From: Lineus longissimus
Taxonomy: Eukaryota > Nemertea > Pilidiophora > Heteronemertea > Lineidae
Reading direction: 5' to 3'
DNA: 64,000 bases
Assembly: GCF_910592395.1 (NCBI RefSeq)
Contig: NC_088315.1
Location: forward strand, 16,105,808 to 16,169,807
Made by a program: the position numbers and the translations under genes
Notes under the pieces: generated by a model
What the model saw: only the letters and a program-made list of their open reading frames with translations
Told to the model about the DNA's origin: nothing
The model's database searches: none
In this document: piece after piece, positions 29,601 to 44,600 of the stretch
Layout of the letters: each line of letters starts with the position of its first letter
Numbering within the stretch: position 1 is the stretch's first letter

Positions 29601-32600
29601 ACCTGGAGCGTAAACATGGGAAACTGGTGTCATAAGTTCTGATATAACATTTTGAGGAGCTTATGCAGCAGGCGATGCAAAACCTGTACCCCTCCTGCTC
29701 AGATCTATTGCCACTTAGTCGACATTTGCACTTTTTCTGGGGACAGGTTGACAGGTATTCAACAGTATTCTTTTTTTTTTCATCAACAGAAATTAGACGA
29801 GTAGAAAAAAATGTTCACTCGGAATCAGACATTGAAGTTGACAATAATTCGCAGTGACACCTGATCAGAGGGGGTACATGGTTCACAATGACCGCTGCAT
29901 AACAACACAGAAAATGAGCAAGAATAAGACAATATAAACATGGTATCGAGGTTCGGACATGAGAAAAACTTGTCCAAAACAAAAAGGCAATTACTTTGGA
30001 TATCATGAAGTATTTCAAAAACAATCAAATATTGGAATAATTAGGTCAATCATATCTTTCAGGTTCAGGGGGTAACATTGAAGGCTTACCCTTTTCCAAG
30101 TGTAGCTTAATCAGTTGGTCTGCAGATTAATGTAGTATAGTAAAGAGTGAAAGAGATGCTCCAGTTTCATCGATATAAGACCATTTCTCAATATTCAGCC
30201 CATTCAACATGCCAAATATGAAGAGACAATGTGTTGATGACACCAATTTGTCGGATTGGCATGACGTCATATTTCGGCCTGGCTTTCGTCGTAATTCATG
30301 AAGAGGTCTTAGATCGGTGAAGCTAGAGTAGATAGATATAGACCTCACTTCGGGTAAGGAGCAGGCCAACAGAGTATTTATTGTGCCCAACAACTTTAAC
30401 CCTCGGTTGAGACAAAGATGAGCAGAGGGAAAAAGTGAAAGGTTAGAGGAGATTTCAAGAAGCAGAGAGAGATTTGATAAAGCACACCGCAACAAGTGAT
30501 TATTGTTGCTTGGACCTGCGACCGAACAAAAATCCATGAGCGATCTTACTATCACTCATCGCAGCAACAACTGTTGCAGGTTGCAGCAACAACTGTTGCA
30601 GGTTGCAGCAACAACTGTTGCAGGTTGCAGCAACACTATCTTATAACTTGTTTGGGAGCTGCTTAACTGAAAGAATGAGATTTTTTAATTGTCTCATCAG
30701 TAAGCACCTTTGTTAGATGAACCTCTTCATCCACTTCCCAACAAAGAGGGAATTTCTCCAGCACATATTAGCTATAGGCCCCTAAAATATCAGCATGTGG
30801 TTGATGATTTCTTTTGAACGGAGCTTGTCTTGAACTAAATATCAGCATGATCTTAATGAAAAAATCAGAGACAAGCAAATTTCTTACCTCGGTAAGGGAT
30901 AGGAAGATCAATTTTCTCCCCAGCTTTCACGGTGATCAACTTCGGGATCTTGTCTTCATCGATCTCGGGAGGAATGGCGCCCTCCTCGACAGTGAGTTCG
31001 CACACGGACTGTTTATCACCGATCTGGCACGTGTATTTGCCCTCATCGTCTAACGAAAGTTCATCAATAACAAGCACTTCTTTGCCATTTTCTTCGGTGA
31101 TCTTCATTCTGAAATTGACAAGGGATTAGTCAAAGTGACTGCCATTCAAATTTAATAGTGGGTGAGGAAAATAGAAATGCAGTTATACACAATTCCCCAG
31201 TGCAGTATCATACACACAACTTTGCTGAAACATAGTATTTATATATCTCTGCTCTCTACGTACACAACAGCAATGTTGAAAGTTTTATTTAGAGTCTGGC
31301 ACGCAATTGGATATTTTCAATTTCAAGTACAAATTTCAAATATTTATTTACTACAATCACTGTGAGCATTTAAAATGAACTAGAAAACTCCTGAACGGAC
31401 ATCAGGTCGCAATTTGGCCCACTTATGTCAGGCGGGCCATTTGAGCAAAAAAGCCTGTTCTGGTCCATGGAGGCCATTAAGACTGTGTGCCGCCCAAGAT
31501 TGTATACTATCTTGTCATAACTAACCGGCAGTTTTTGGGCATGGCTTGTGAATTTCAGGTAGGCTGAAGGTTACACCCCTTTCTAGTGCATTGTTTATTG
31601 CAGTTCAACGAGTTTTCATTAATCCTGTTTGGAGAAGTTGCAGTCCTGCTGGAAGCGGTTTTTGCACAAAAAACCAACATATCTTATGCCCAAGTTGGCC
31701 CTTTAAAAGCCTAGATGTAAAGTAAACTAACCTGTCTGAAGATTCTAGTTTTTGACCATTCTTAAACCAAGTGGTTGGATGTTTATGTGGGTTCTTGGCC
31801 TTGCATTCCAGTCGTACCGGCTGTTTCTCTGTCGACTTGATATCGTGAAGTTTCTCAAGGAATTTCACATCAGCTGAAAGAAACAATGGTATCTTTTAAA
31901 ATACTCCTATTGTACAGTAAGCAATTGAGAGGGCAGCTCTTTGATTAGTCTGCCACATGCAGACTCATACATTGCATCATGGTGTCAGCTTGGTAACTTT
32001 GAAATACAGCCAAACCTCCCTTAGTGGACACCTCTCTTATAAGGACACCCTCTCTATCAAGGACGCTAGTTTTGGTCCAAATTGGTTGTTACCATTCAAT
32101 TTGACCTCTCTAATCAGGACACCTCTCTATCAAGGACAGTACATTTCAGTCCCGAGGGTCCTTAATAGAGAGGTTCTACTGTAGCTACAAACTGGTCACC
32201 TATCGACCTAGACACCAGAGTTGGGAGCTGATTTTATGCAAGTGCAAAATAATGAACAAATTGTGTCATTTATAAATGTAACAGACAACATATATATGAA
32301 AATTTAACAGTTAGCAAGTTAGCAATTTTTTCAGCGTGGTAAAGAACATTTAGAGCATTCGAACTACTTGTACAGGTAGTTCTCACTGATGAAGGAAGAA
32401 ACAATGCCTAAAATGTCGCTGGTGTTTCCTGAGAATATAAGTACATAAATGTATAACTATAGATGTACTCCATCAGTATATCAGGTAAACTCATATTAAT
32501 TTAAAGGGGTACACCGATCATAATTACTGGTGGCCCAGTGAAATAGAAATCCACTAATACACAATGCCGTAGTGCAGTTATTGTGATTACAAGTTAGTTG

Positions 32601-35600
32601 AAACTTTGTATTTATAGTATTAGTCTATCTGTCTAAGGAAAGCCATTGCTGAAATTGATATTTAGTAGTTACGCAATCAAAATTTTCTCAAATTCAATTA
32701 CATCTTCAAAATTTTTAATGAACGGCATACGCCTTTAAGTTGGACTAAAAATATTTCAAGTAGACTTATCTTATAAGCTCTTGTGACTGCATTGCAACGC
32801 CATAGATGACAAATGACTTACGTTCAACTGTCAAACCCGCGGTGCACTCCTCCTGTCCACATTTGGCCGTGTAGTTGCCTTCATCCTCAAAGGTGGAGTT
32901 CCTGATGACAAGAGCGTGCTTCTCCCCATCTCGCTTATACTCATACTTCTCACCGTCACAGATTAGTTCCTACAATAAGGAGAAGATCACCAGTAAGATT
33001 CCAGACAAGAAGAGTTGTTTTCTAAGGCTTAAACATGGATCCACCCACAATAATGATATGACCTTCGGTTGGTCAAAGATTCAGAGATAAAGGGGGCGCT
33101 CTGGAACTTAACACTCAAAATCCAGGTAAATTTTTAAAAAATTCATACTTTTAAAATTATGATTAATATATATCAAAGATTATCCTGAAATAAGAGACCA
33201 CGTGCCATGTCGACCCCTCCTTGGATAAGCCTACGTTACTCCATTAGACTTTATCTCTTGCATACTACTACGGAACATTTTAAATGACAGCACTCCCATG
33301 AGAAGACAGAAGTAACAGACAGTGATCTATCCTGAAAAGTCCTCCTCCACAATCACGCCCAAACATCCAGCAATCAAGCACCGTGTGAATGAGTGATATT
33401 CGTCACTGCAACCTGCAACCATGATCAAACGCTACAAAAAATGCTTGTTAATTTGCGGTAGTCATTTCAGGTGCGTGGGACAAGGATAGTGATTGCAGCG
33501 ACCTACAAACATTATCAAGCCCAGTGATTGCCGGTTTTACTCGCAAATGGCAGATATTTTTGTCGCACATCGTGATTATAATCATCGGTTGCAGCGATTT
33601 TAATTACTGGTTTGCACGGCAATTCACTGAATGTTAGGGTAGATTGGTCAGGCCACACAGTCAGGCTGATATAGAAACAACCATGCATATGAAGACGGAT
33701 GAAGGTTTCTATGGTGCTTCAATGTGCTTCAATATGCAATAGAGATGACATTCAAAGAAGACCTAAACTGCATCCAAAACAATAGAAGTTTAACTTTAAG
33801 ACTGTTTAGGGGAAAAATACAGGTGATTTTAATTACGTAAATATTATATCAACATTTAAGTTAAACAGCTTTCAATGGAAGAATCATGGCTTGACCAATT
33901 CAGTGAAACCAGTGAGAAGAATGACTGAGGGAAAATCTGAAAATGTCAGCCAAATGGCTAGTCAAACAGATACTAACTAACTGTATAACGTGAAGGTCAA
34001 TAAGGTGATGGTTAACGTCAATGTGAAGGCAGCTTTAGTGTAAAAGACTAACTTCAAAGTAAGATCAACTTCATGGTGATGGCCAACTTCAAGAACAAGG
34101 TCAAGCTTCCGGTGAAAGCCAACTTCAAGGTGAGGTCAACTTCATGGTGAAGGTAAATGGACACGGAAATGCCCAGCAACTGTACCAAAAACTGTAACAT
34201 CTGAGGTGAAAATCGATTTTTGGCCAACTATACAAGGTGATGGCCAGCAAGTGTTAAAGATGCAGGCTTACTTGCAGAGAGGTGAAGGCCACTATAGGTA
34301 CAAGGTGAAGGTCAATTTCCAACAGCAGGCAATGCAATATCTGTCAAAATGCCACCTCATTCTCATTCTCTGATCAAAATCTCAACCTATCTTGCTGCAC
34401 AAGGTCAAGAGCAGCTCTGTTATAGGTGAAGGCCAAATGTACAAGATAAAGGCCACCATCAACACAAGGTGAAGGCCATTTGCACAGGGTGAAGGTCAAT
34501 GTACAAGGTGAAGGCCAACTGCATAGGGTGCAGGCCAATGTACAATGTAGGGTAAAGTATACAATGTGAACGGGCATCAGTTGACTCCATATGACAAGGA
34601 ATGAGGGCAAACTATTACAGGTAAAGTTAAGAGGGAGTAGGGTGAAATGATGCCCAACCAGCACATAACTTTTCTTTTGATATCAAGGTACATGTATCAA
34701 CCAGAAATAGAGCGCAAAATGTTCTACAAACATTTTATGTACACTTTCACTTGTGCATCTTTTGTACTCTAAGCAGTAACACTGAACTCTTCAACAGTGC
34801 AGATTCAACATTTTTCTGCTCTACACCTGTTTTAATGTGTCAAGGTCAGCGCAGTCGGTACAAAGGTCACTCAGACCATAATCTCAAGGTAAAGGTCAAG
34901 GTGAAAGCATGTGATGATGGATGATAGTACAGAAGCAGTCTCCTGTAAAATTTGAGTAACTACAACTTGAAATAACATGATGACTGGAAAAGTGCGATAG
35001 GACTGTGTCTTTATAGTTGGAGAACTTACATGACTCTATGAATCAGGTATCAAACTTTCTTTCCTTTAAGCCCACTGCGGACTCGCAAATATTCGCAGCA
35101 GTTGGTAAGGCAGACTTGTACTGGCAGACAGTTACCAGTCTGTAGCAAAATCTATCTTAAAGGCCTACAACATTTGTGTACATGTATATTGTATTTTCTT
35201 GTCTCAAATGTAAATAGAAATAAAGATTGTCACTGTACAGTTACCAGTACATATCCATACTGGTGTACACAACCGAAATGTTGAAATATACATTCAATGT
35301 GTACTTTAAACTTGAAAAATATCAAAAAGACACACCATTTTGATGGTTGCATTACTTGGAAGGAGCCCGAATATTTTCATTGGCAGACCAATGTGAGATA
35401 CGTCGTAAGTCATGTGTACAAAAACCCAACCATAACAGATATGTGACCAGCTCTTGCTAAAGGATCCGCATTTTGTACTTGGGGGAAAAAAGTGAAAAGT
35501 AAAGTGAAAAAAAAATTTGTTTTAAAGATTTTCTTTTTGAAAAAATGTTTTTATGACTTTCCTCAGTAACTTCAGCTATGATAAGAGGTGTTGAGAGACC

Positions 35601-38600
35601 AAACATGCTTAGCATTACAGCAAATAGGTTGCTCCTTCAAATACTCTTTCGACAAGGTAATCTATCTCTCTAATAAAACCTATGTAGAGAGTGATGTGTT
35701 CAATGTACAGTAGAACCTCTCTATTAAGGACACCCTTTGGACTGAGAAGTGCTGTCCTTAATAGAGAGGTTTTCTGATTAAAGAGGTAAAACTGGATGGA
35801 AATAATCAATTTGGGACCAAAACTAGTGTTCCTAATAGAGAGATTGTCCTTAATGGAGAGGTGACTGCTAAGGGTGGTTCCACTGTATATCTCAGTCAAT
35901 CATTAAGAAATTGTCATTAATCATACATCATTTTGAAGATAATTGTGTGAGGAATCATACCATACATCTAATAAGCTCTTTTACATTTTTTTGCACACGT
36001 GTACCCTTTAGCCAGCGCCGGTCACATTGAACCATGCACGCAACAAGTGCACTTAAAGTGATGTAAGAAAATAGCAGAATCAGAAATATACATATATAGT
36101 CCATTAAGAAATATACAACAGCAGGCACGAGGCTCCTGACGATGCTCAAGAAATGTATTACTTACCTTTGGCTAAGGAAATATACAGACGTGAAAAGTCA
36201 ATGTAGTGTATTGTATTGATGAGTACTGTTAAAGGGGCAATACTTAGGTATTAATGTTGTGTGTATCTAGTAATCAGGAACCTGCCTGTCAACTCTCAAT
36301 CCACATAACCGCTAGTTCAAAGTCCATGTTTAATGTTGATTGGGTCAGCTCAACAGGCCAATTTCTAAGAGTTTGTTTCCATGTATGTATACCATACCTG
36401 CTCATATGGAGATGGCACTGTCCATCAAATCGATTAAAAGTGTTTCGAATCAAATTAAATGTGAATCAAATTCTAGCACAAAATGCTGAACAAATGCTTA
36501 GTGACCTCTTCCTGGTTCGAAATAGGACATGACATTAGCCAACACTGGTAGTAGTAGAGGAGATCTTTAGCAGGACCTTTGGTGATGTATGGAATCATTC
36601 ACTGCTGAAATATACTTGTTTTGACAAGTGACCCCCTGGGTTACCACAGAACATCATGAAAAAACCTATCTACATATAATCACTGATATGATTTTCTGAC
36701 TTACATCTCCGTCCTTGTACCACCTCACGGTAGCATCATCATCATCGACCTCACAACGAAGAGGTACAGTATCTCCGACTGTTGCCTCAACATCCTTGAG
36801 CTTGCGGGTAAAGTGGTAAGGTGGCTCTGGAAAACACAAGATTTTTTTTAACTTAGTACTATGTGCCACAAAAAAGATTGTATACTTTTGATCTTGAGTA
36901 ACTCCTGAAATATGAATTTAATTTTTAACAAAGTTATGCCACGTGCAGCTAAGATCAATACATTTGGTTTGATCACATTAACTGCATCAGTTCTTTTGTC
37001 CAAAAGAAATTTAAATTATTTGTTACTTTTGCCCCCCAAGCATGTTTAATTGGGTGAACGACTATAGCGCACATTTTGGGCCCCCAACTTGAATTCTTGC
37101 TATGCCTGACAGTATCTGGGTACTGTAGCGTCACTACTTTAAGACTTGTAAGTCACACACCCATGCGTCATTTGCTTACAGATGTGAATATAGAATGCAT
37201 GCATTTCGTTTTTCCTTGTTTGACTCAGAAACGTGAAGACAGTTCTATGTGAAACAGCTTTTAGGCTAACCACTCGACCAATATAATTTTACTACATTTG
37301 TATATTGCAATTGCAAAGATCAAGCTTACACTACTTATAGCACATGCAATTTCTTGGCCAATTTCAAAAATATTTCATGAAATTGGGGCTGGGCGGGCGT
37401 CTGGTCCCCCCTTAAATCCGTGCCTCTAAATGTGCACACCACATGGTGTCCTCTTTTAGAATACTCTTACCTTTTACAATGAGCTCTGTCTGGGTCTGGT
37501 CACCCTCGACCTTACACATGTAAATACCAGCATCATCATAATCAGCCTTCTTAATCGTAAGAAGACAACGATTTTCACGACGCTTAATTTCCATGAAACC
37601 AGGTTTGTACTGAAGACGAGAAAAAACAACTGTTAGGGACCAAGGAGAAATTAATCAAAAAAACAAAAGGACTAGAATGAAAAATAACTTGGCTTGAATT
37701 AGTGACAGCAGTAACAAAGCGAAGATTATTCAGTATCAATTTCTATTACCGGAGTCGCAGTTAGAAATAACCTGAAGTTGAACCTCCCTTGGTGGACAGC
37801 TGTTAGCAGGACAAGGGGGACTATTGACAGGAGCAGGGGGTTCAAATCGGTGACCAATATGCAGAGTAAGGCCACCATGTCATGTTACATTCACCACTGA
37901 ATATATTCCTTGTACAAACGTGAATAGTTTTGACGTATTGTGAGATGGGAGAGACCCCTATTGGCTACTTCTTGTAAATTTATCTTGCCGAGCTAGTTAC
38001 TGCCTATAGTGTCCCTTTAACACGTTTAAGGGAGAGTGACTTTTGTTCCAAATGGGTCATTTCTCTACAATTTGACATATGTAATCAGTACACAGCCCTA
38101 TCAGGGATAGCACTTGTCAGTACAAGGATGTCACTATTAGGTCGTACTGATTAAAGGGGTCACATGGAATCGAAATGGCCAACTTTGGACCAAAACCTGT
38201 GTAGGGAGCATTTCTTGCTAAGAGAGGTGCCAGGTAAGTTAGGTTCAACTGTACAGAGAAATATTTATTATAATCATCAAATGCTGGTGGAAAAAAATAA
38301 TACTTAACAAGATTTAGGACAGACCGATGAGAAAGAAAGGGTTAAATACCCCAGATAACAGTAGTGGCTCAAGTAAGAGCAATAGAAATTCAGAGTAATA
38401 AATCGCATGTCAATCTTTATTTGCAAGAATGACATCAATACTATCTATAGAGAACATTATCGTTCTATCACCTTATTTCACTTGTTGGGTGATTTAAAGC
38501 TATTGAAAGACGTTTCAGCAATAAACTATTCAAAAATTATCATTGAAAACTTTCTCTTGATATTTCAAATCTAGTTGACCTTTCAATACTGATCAAAGTG

Positions 38601-41600
38601 GTTGAAAGTTATGTCTCAAGTGACTGTCACACAGACACTGCCTTACCGATTAAGTTAAATAGTGAAGAGTCAAAGATATTAAGGGTTGACCATAGGCCCG
38701 TCATTTTATCTAGAACCTAAACCTAAAGCAATTACTCCTTCTAAATGAAGCAACTGCACTTTCGTGGGTGGGAGCCTGTCCTCCGGAAAACACAGAAAAG
38801 ACTCCCATTGAAATTGGCATTCACTACGTTCTGAAAAAGATTAAATTGCTGTAGGATTTTAAATTCTAGCCACAATTGTGGTGCCTGTGGTCAACCCTTT
38901 AGGTAGAGGTGCATCTTTTACACATACTAAATACAGTAGGCCTCTTACTGGTAAAAAAGGCCTGTTGTACAGGCGTTCCCCAATTGACCTAAGTACACAG
39001 TATGTTGCTAGAGTGTATCATATCTTAAATTTCAGGAAGGAACTTGTTATCTTTAAACATCAAACTCAAAGGTTGATGACACAGCAAAAACTATTTGAAT
39101 AATCACCCAGCTTGGCATTCAGGGCTTTCAAATGATGCAAATAAGTAATGAAATGATTATGGGGTAGCGGAAGTAACGTAATGTTTATTTCATCTTCAAA
39201 AAGGAGGACCATTTGAAATAAGGAGAACGAAAAAAAGATCAAAGAATTAAAAGTAATGAGATCAGATTAAAATATAAGAGTCGTTTAAAACATCTGAAAA
39301 AGAAGAAAACTGTTCAAGGTAAATAAGTAATGGAAGGTCAAGGTCAATTGCTGAAATCAAGGTGTATAAATTAATGAATGTCAAATGACAAGGTATATAA
39401 ATAATCTAGGGTCAAGGTCAATACTGATATCATGGTATATAAATTGTATAGGGTCAAGGTCAATACTGAAATTAAGGTATATAAATTATTGGTTCAAGGT
39501 CACATACCAAGGTATATAAATCATGTTTGGTCGAGGTCAAGGTCCTGAAAACTTGACATATAAACTGTGAAGGGTCAAGGTCAACACTGAAATCAAAAGT
39601 AGGATCAAGGGCTACTTTGACCATCTTTGGCATACAAAGGATACAAATGGTAGTAAATAATATGTTGAATTTCACATGGATTGGGCTTTTAACAGTCAGG
39701 TAAAAATTAAAACTAGTGATCTTACGCTGCATTCTGAATAAATCCATTCCTCTTCCTGAAATAGTCATTTTGATTAATGAAATATTTGACATGTCGAACA
39801 AATGTATTTGACAGGTAGTGTCTTAAGAAATTATCTTTTTGAGTAGTTTTTAGAAATTTAGAAAGAAACTATCAAGCAGCAAAGAAGTTTGAGTGATACT
39901 TTTTCATTACTATTACCATGTGTTTCAATAACCACTTATGTTCCCTTAAAGAGCTATAACATTACAACTGTACTGTTTTTTCATTGGTGAGCACATGAAA
40001 TGACCCAGGCAATGCTTCAGGTGGCATATTGCTATTTACATAGTTGTTTACTTCAACATTTCAGCCCAAAACTGTACTGGGCCATGGTGATTCAAAATAA
40101 ATTTCTTTTTACCACACTGATTTTTCTTAGTGGATAAACAATGCCACAGGAAAGTTTGATTCAATTGGATTGATGCAGATAAGTTAAAGTACCTTTGGTG
40201 CCTCGTCCTTCTGTGAAGAGCGTGAAATAAAATAGCAAGAGAGTTAAGAATCATTGCATAAAGACCTTTAGAAATTATGTTGTATGTTTTAGAGGTATTG
40301 TCATACTTCAGAAGAATCATTAATTGGTTCTTAATTTAAAGCGAATCATTTACAAGAACAAGGGTTTATTTATCAATGGAGAAGATCTCGCTGGTAATAC
40401 TTGTATTGAAGTGAGAACATGTTGAAATTTCAATATGAGATACTAGCTTAGATCGCAATTGATGAGAAATTGATGAGAAATTGAACCACTCAACTTGATT
40501 CACGATATGAGACTTTTAAATGTGTTAATCCACGACCCATAGGCTTCCCCAGGTCTTTAAAAATTACATTTCATAACTTTTTATGCACTTATATGAATTT
40601 CTACGCGCGAACTGAATTCTTTGTTCAGATTAAAACTACAAATTTCTGAATATTATATTTTGAAGTCTCTAGATTCTCAATAGTCTTTTTTTATATGGTC
40701 TCAAGACTTCTTTTTCTGCCCTGAACCGTAAGGACATCTTAATAGCCATCAAACCATATATAAGACGACTATTTTCTATAGTATGTTCATGTATAGCCAC
40801 TGAATTACCTTCTTTTTCAAATCAGATGGTTTGGCTAACTTCTTTTCCTAAAATGAAGATCGGCAAAAGTTGAGCAGATTACTTTAGTTTCTTTATGAAA
40901 TGGCAATTCAAGAGTGTACCAATGTGTAGGTCTTCTAACAATTACTGATTCAAATACTGCTGAAATCCATAGTATTCTTTCAGACAAATTAGTGGAACCC
41001 TTATATAAGTTATCTTGTCTGTGGGTCAATAACGTATCTTAAATATTGAATGAGGTTCGAGAAAATATATATATTTAATATGATTATTGAAATGGATTTT
41101 TATTTCAAACAATTAAATTTTGTCAAAACGCGTTAAACTTGAAATGATTACAGAACATAACAGATCATTTTTGTTCTAGAAAATGTTCAAATAGCCGTCT
41201 GTTACCTCCTCCTTCTTCTTCTTCTTGGCTAGAGCCTTCTCATCCTAAAAACAAATGCAGAGCAATATCTATAAGTGCCAACAAAGGCAGAGCAACCAGA
41301 GGCGGATCAACAAGCCAGAAAACCCGGGGGGGGGGGCTTGCACTGAATTCTTCATAGTAAAATTTCTGGTGTGTTCCAAAATTATGGTTAATTTCAAAGA
41401 TTTTCATGATAAAGAGGGGGTGGCGTGGGTCTGGTGCCCCTTGGTGCCCTGTTGCCACGTCTGGCAACATCTAGGTGCCAACAAAGGCCTATCATCATCT
41501 ACATTATAAGTCTCAATAAAGGCACATAAAAATCCATGATAAGTTTCATTTAGGCATGGGGGATTTTCGGGACAGAAAGGGGGCTGTGACATCACAAGGC

Positions 41601-44600
41601 ACACCCAGTGACACTTCTATTTCGAGGGCATCAGTTTTCCAGCTCACCGGGTGACACTTCTTTTTCAAGGGGTGACACTTTTATTTCAGAGGCATCAAAC
41701 ATCACATCTTCAATTTAAACATCTTTGAACAGCAGGCTAAGCACTGTTTTTTTAGATATACCATCTGATGCACCTTAGAAATTGAGTGAATCAGATCTCG
41801 TTCAATGCTTTATAGTGCAACGACTTTTTATTTAGCCAAGTTCACTCTTTTTACATGTTTTACATTGTTTTAGGACACCATGATCAGTTTTCAGGGGAAA
41901 TATTCTGCAAGTACACTAAGAAATCATAAACCTAAATGCACTTATCATGCTTATCATTATATTCTTCTCAGCTTATTGTGAAGTTTGGATGATGAATTGA
42001 TTAAACCACAATGGTGTACCGCAAGCTTTCAGGCCTACTGAAAAGATTTCTAATACAACTTTGCCACTACTCTGCTGTCATCTCATCAGATCTTGACATA
42101 AGTGCTCAAACGTTTTTATATATTGTAATGTTTACCAACACACTAGTTATTTAGGTCATGTTGAGATGACACTGAACTGATAAATAGCTCTCTCAAAGCC
42201 ATTACAGTCGACACAGAAAATGAAAGTTGTGCTTTTCTTTTGGTGAAAATATCATTTGGTTCACAAAAGCAGATGTCACATTGCATGTATAACAGGTCCT
42301 CATACAATTAAATTCACGATACTTTGTCAATGTGATATGATTCGCTTTCCACGTCGATAAGGTGTTGACCGCCATTCTGTGACTGCCTAGCACCCATGGA
42401 GTGTCAAAAGCGTTCATAAACAAGTAGGCCTGCATTTTGCAAAAGTAAATAAATGGCCTTACGGAAAATATCCGAGTCAAGATGGTTGTCTCTTTTTGGA
42501 ATAACTTCATGCAATAATTGGCTAACTAATTAGGATTGTGCGAAGAGCTCCCTACTTCCAAAGTCAAGGTATGTATATGAACAGGATAAAATGATATTTT
42601 AAGTATTTTCTCTATCCCTGTACTAAAGCTCCATAAAGTTAATTAACTTGATTCTCATAAGTGCCTGCTTCGGTTTTTGGTGCCAAGTCAATATAGTTAA
42701 ATAAACCTGCCACATCCTAGGAAAAAAACAATTCCTTGGGCTATCTTCTAAGTCTTTATCATCTTTCTATCACTGTTAGTGAAAAGTTTTTCCGAACATT
42801 TTGATCATGCAAAGATAATATGTTGATTTTCCTAAAAATGTTGGAAGCAGTTAATATTCTGAAATATTATTCTGAAATATTGATTGCCCAATTCGGCCGT
42901 CTGACTGTTGGAAATCAAGTTTGTAGCCTAACGCATTAATTTCTTCGAATGAACATGTGATTTAAGCCCAGAGGGGGGCCAATCTCAATTACAAGTATAA
43001 AGCATCCTTGAACCTTGAGTTTTCGATAGACCCCCTCCAACACGTACACCCTCTCTTGCCAGGGTTTTCCACATGATTTTTTTCAAGTTAGGGTGATACC
43101 CTTAATATTCAAGAAGTTTTGCCAGTGTGCAACACAAGGTAAGGTGGCCAGCAATTTAAGGTATGGCCCTATAGAATCATTACAACATCTAGAGGAAGGT
43201 ATAGGGTGGCTGCCTCCAAGGTATAGGGTGGTGAGGTGCCAAGGTATAGGGTGGGCCACCCTGACAAATGGCCTTGTGGAGAATACTGTATTGCTGGTGT
43301 GTATTTGCATACAGACCTCCTAATACTTGTTTTTATGTACCTCCTGCAACTTTAGTTTGGGGAAATAGGACTGGTTTTTATCATTTGAGTAACTGAGAGT
43401 TGAGGGACGTGGTGGGTATCTTGTAAAGTGAGTCCCTGGGCTTATTGCAGGGCTTGATTTGGTGTATGGGTCTTTTTGAACTGCACGGGATATGTTTTGC
43501 CAACCAATGAAACACCACCTGTTGTGCATTTTTTGGGACAAGGATGCTGTACGCATATTGCGAGTGACCTTCCTGGAAGTGAAGGGTGAAACACTCTTTG
43601 ATTGTAGGTCCTGCAAAGAAGGAGAACCGGTTAAATATGAATAACTTTGGATGAGGACAAAAGTAGCGCATGCTTCTTCGTCATCTCACTGCAAACATTT
43701 ACTGCAAACTGTGAAAGGTTTGTTGAGCTAAAAGTTGGCGAATTAGCTCTTTTAACTGGCGATAGGCTTAATATCGCAATTTCTGCTGAAATCAATGTTT
43801 AATGCATTTCAGGTAGTTTTTCTTTGCCTTCTTGTGTATATAATTGGCAGTGCATACGCAAAAATCTCGAAAATACAATGCTTATACAAACATTTCATGG
43901 TTCACAACTGCAGTCAACAAAGCAACGCAATATACAAGGTTGGTCAAAAGAAAAAACAAAATAGTTAATTTCCAACTGTTATCAAGTAAAACAGTTGAAA
44001 TAAAAAAGGAGAAAATATTTTATAATTATGGCGGTCCTTCTGGTTATCATGAATTATCTTTGTTGGCACTTCACTTCATGTCGATGGGACACGGTGGAAG
44101 TATTCATAAGTGGAAGGAGTACCATTACTTCATGTAGGGGACGCGTAACTTGGGATGAAAAACCTGTTTTGTAAAAACACAAGATGTTGGATGATAAAAT
44201 CATGACCTCATTTTAAACAGTTACAACATGTACAAATGCATATGAAACTTTTTGGGTGTCCCACACCACAATGTGGTTGGAACAACAAGGGAGAGGCGTA
44301 AATACATACATGTAGTTGGTAAATTGTAAAATGTGAGAAAGAAATTTGATAAACCAGGATGGACATGTTCACTGGAGAATATCTCTGATCAATGGTAGGA
44401 CACATTTTTAACTCTGAATGGTTTCTCAAACGTTTTTCTGATTTATCTGACAAAAACCTGACATTACCCGACCATTCAGAATTTTCTAAACTGTTGAAAT
44501 ATACTATGACCAATTAACCTTCATCAGTCTGGGAAATTGTTACACGGAGTTAGTTTGTTGTCGGATAGATCAGGAAAAAGTTAACAAGTCAGAAAAGGTG

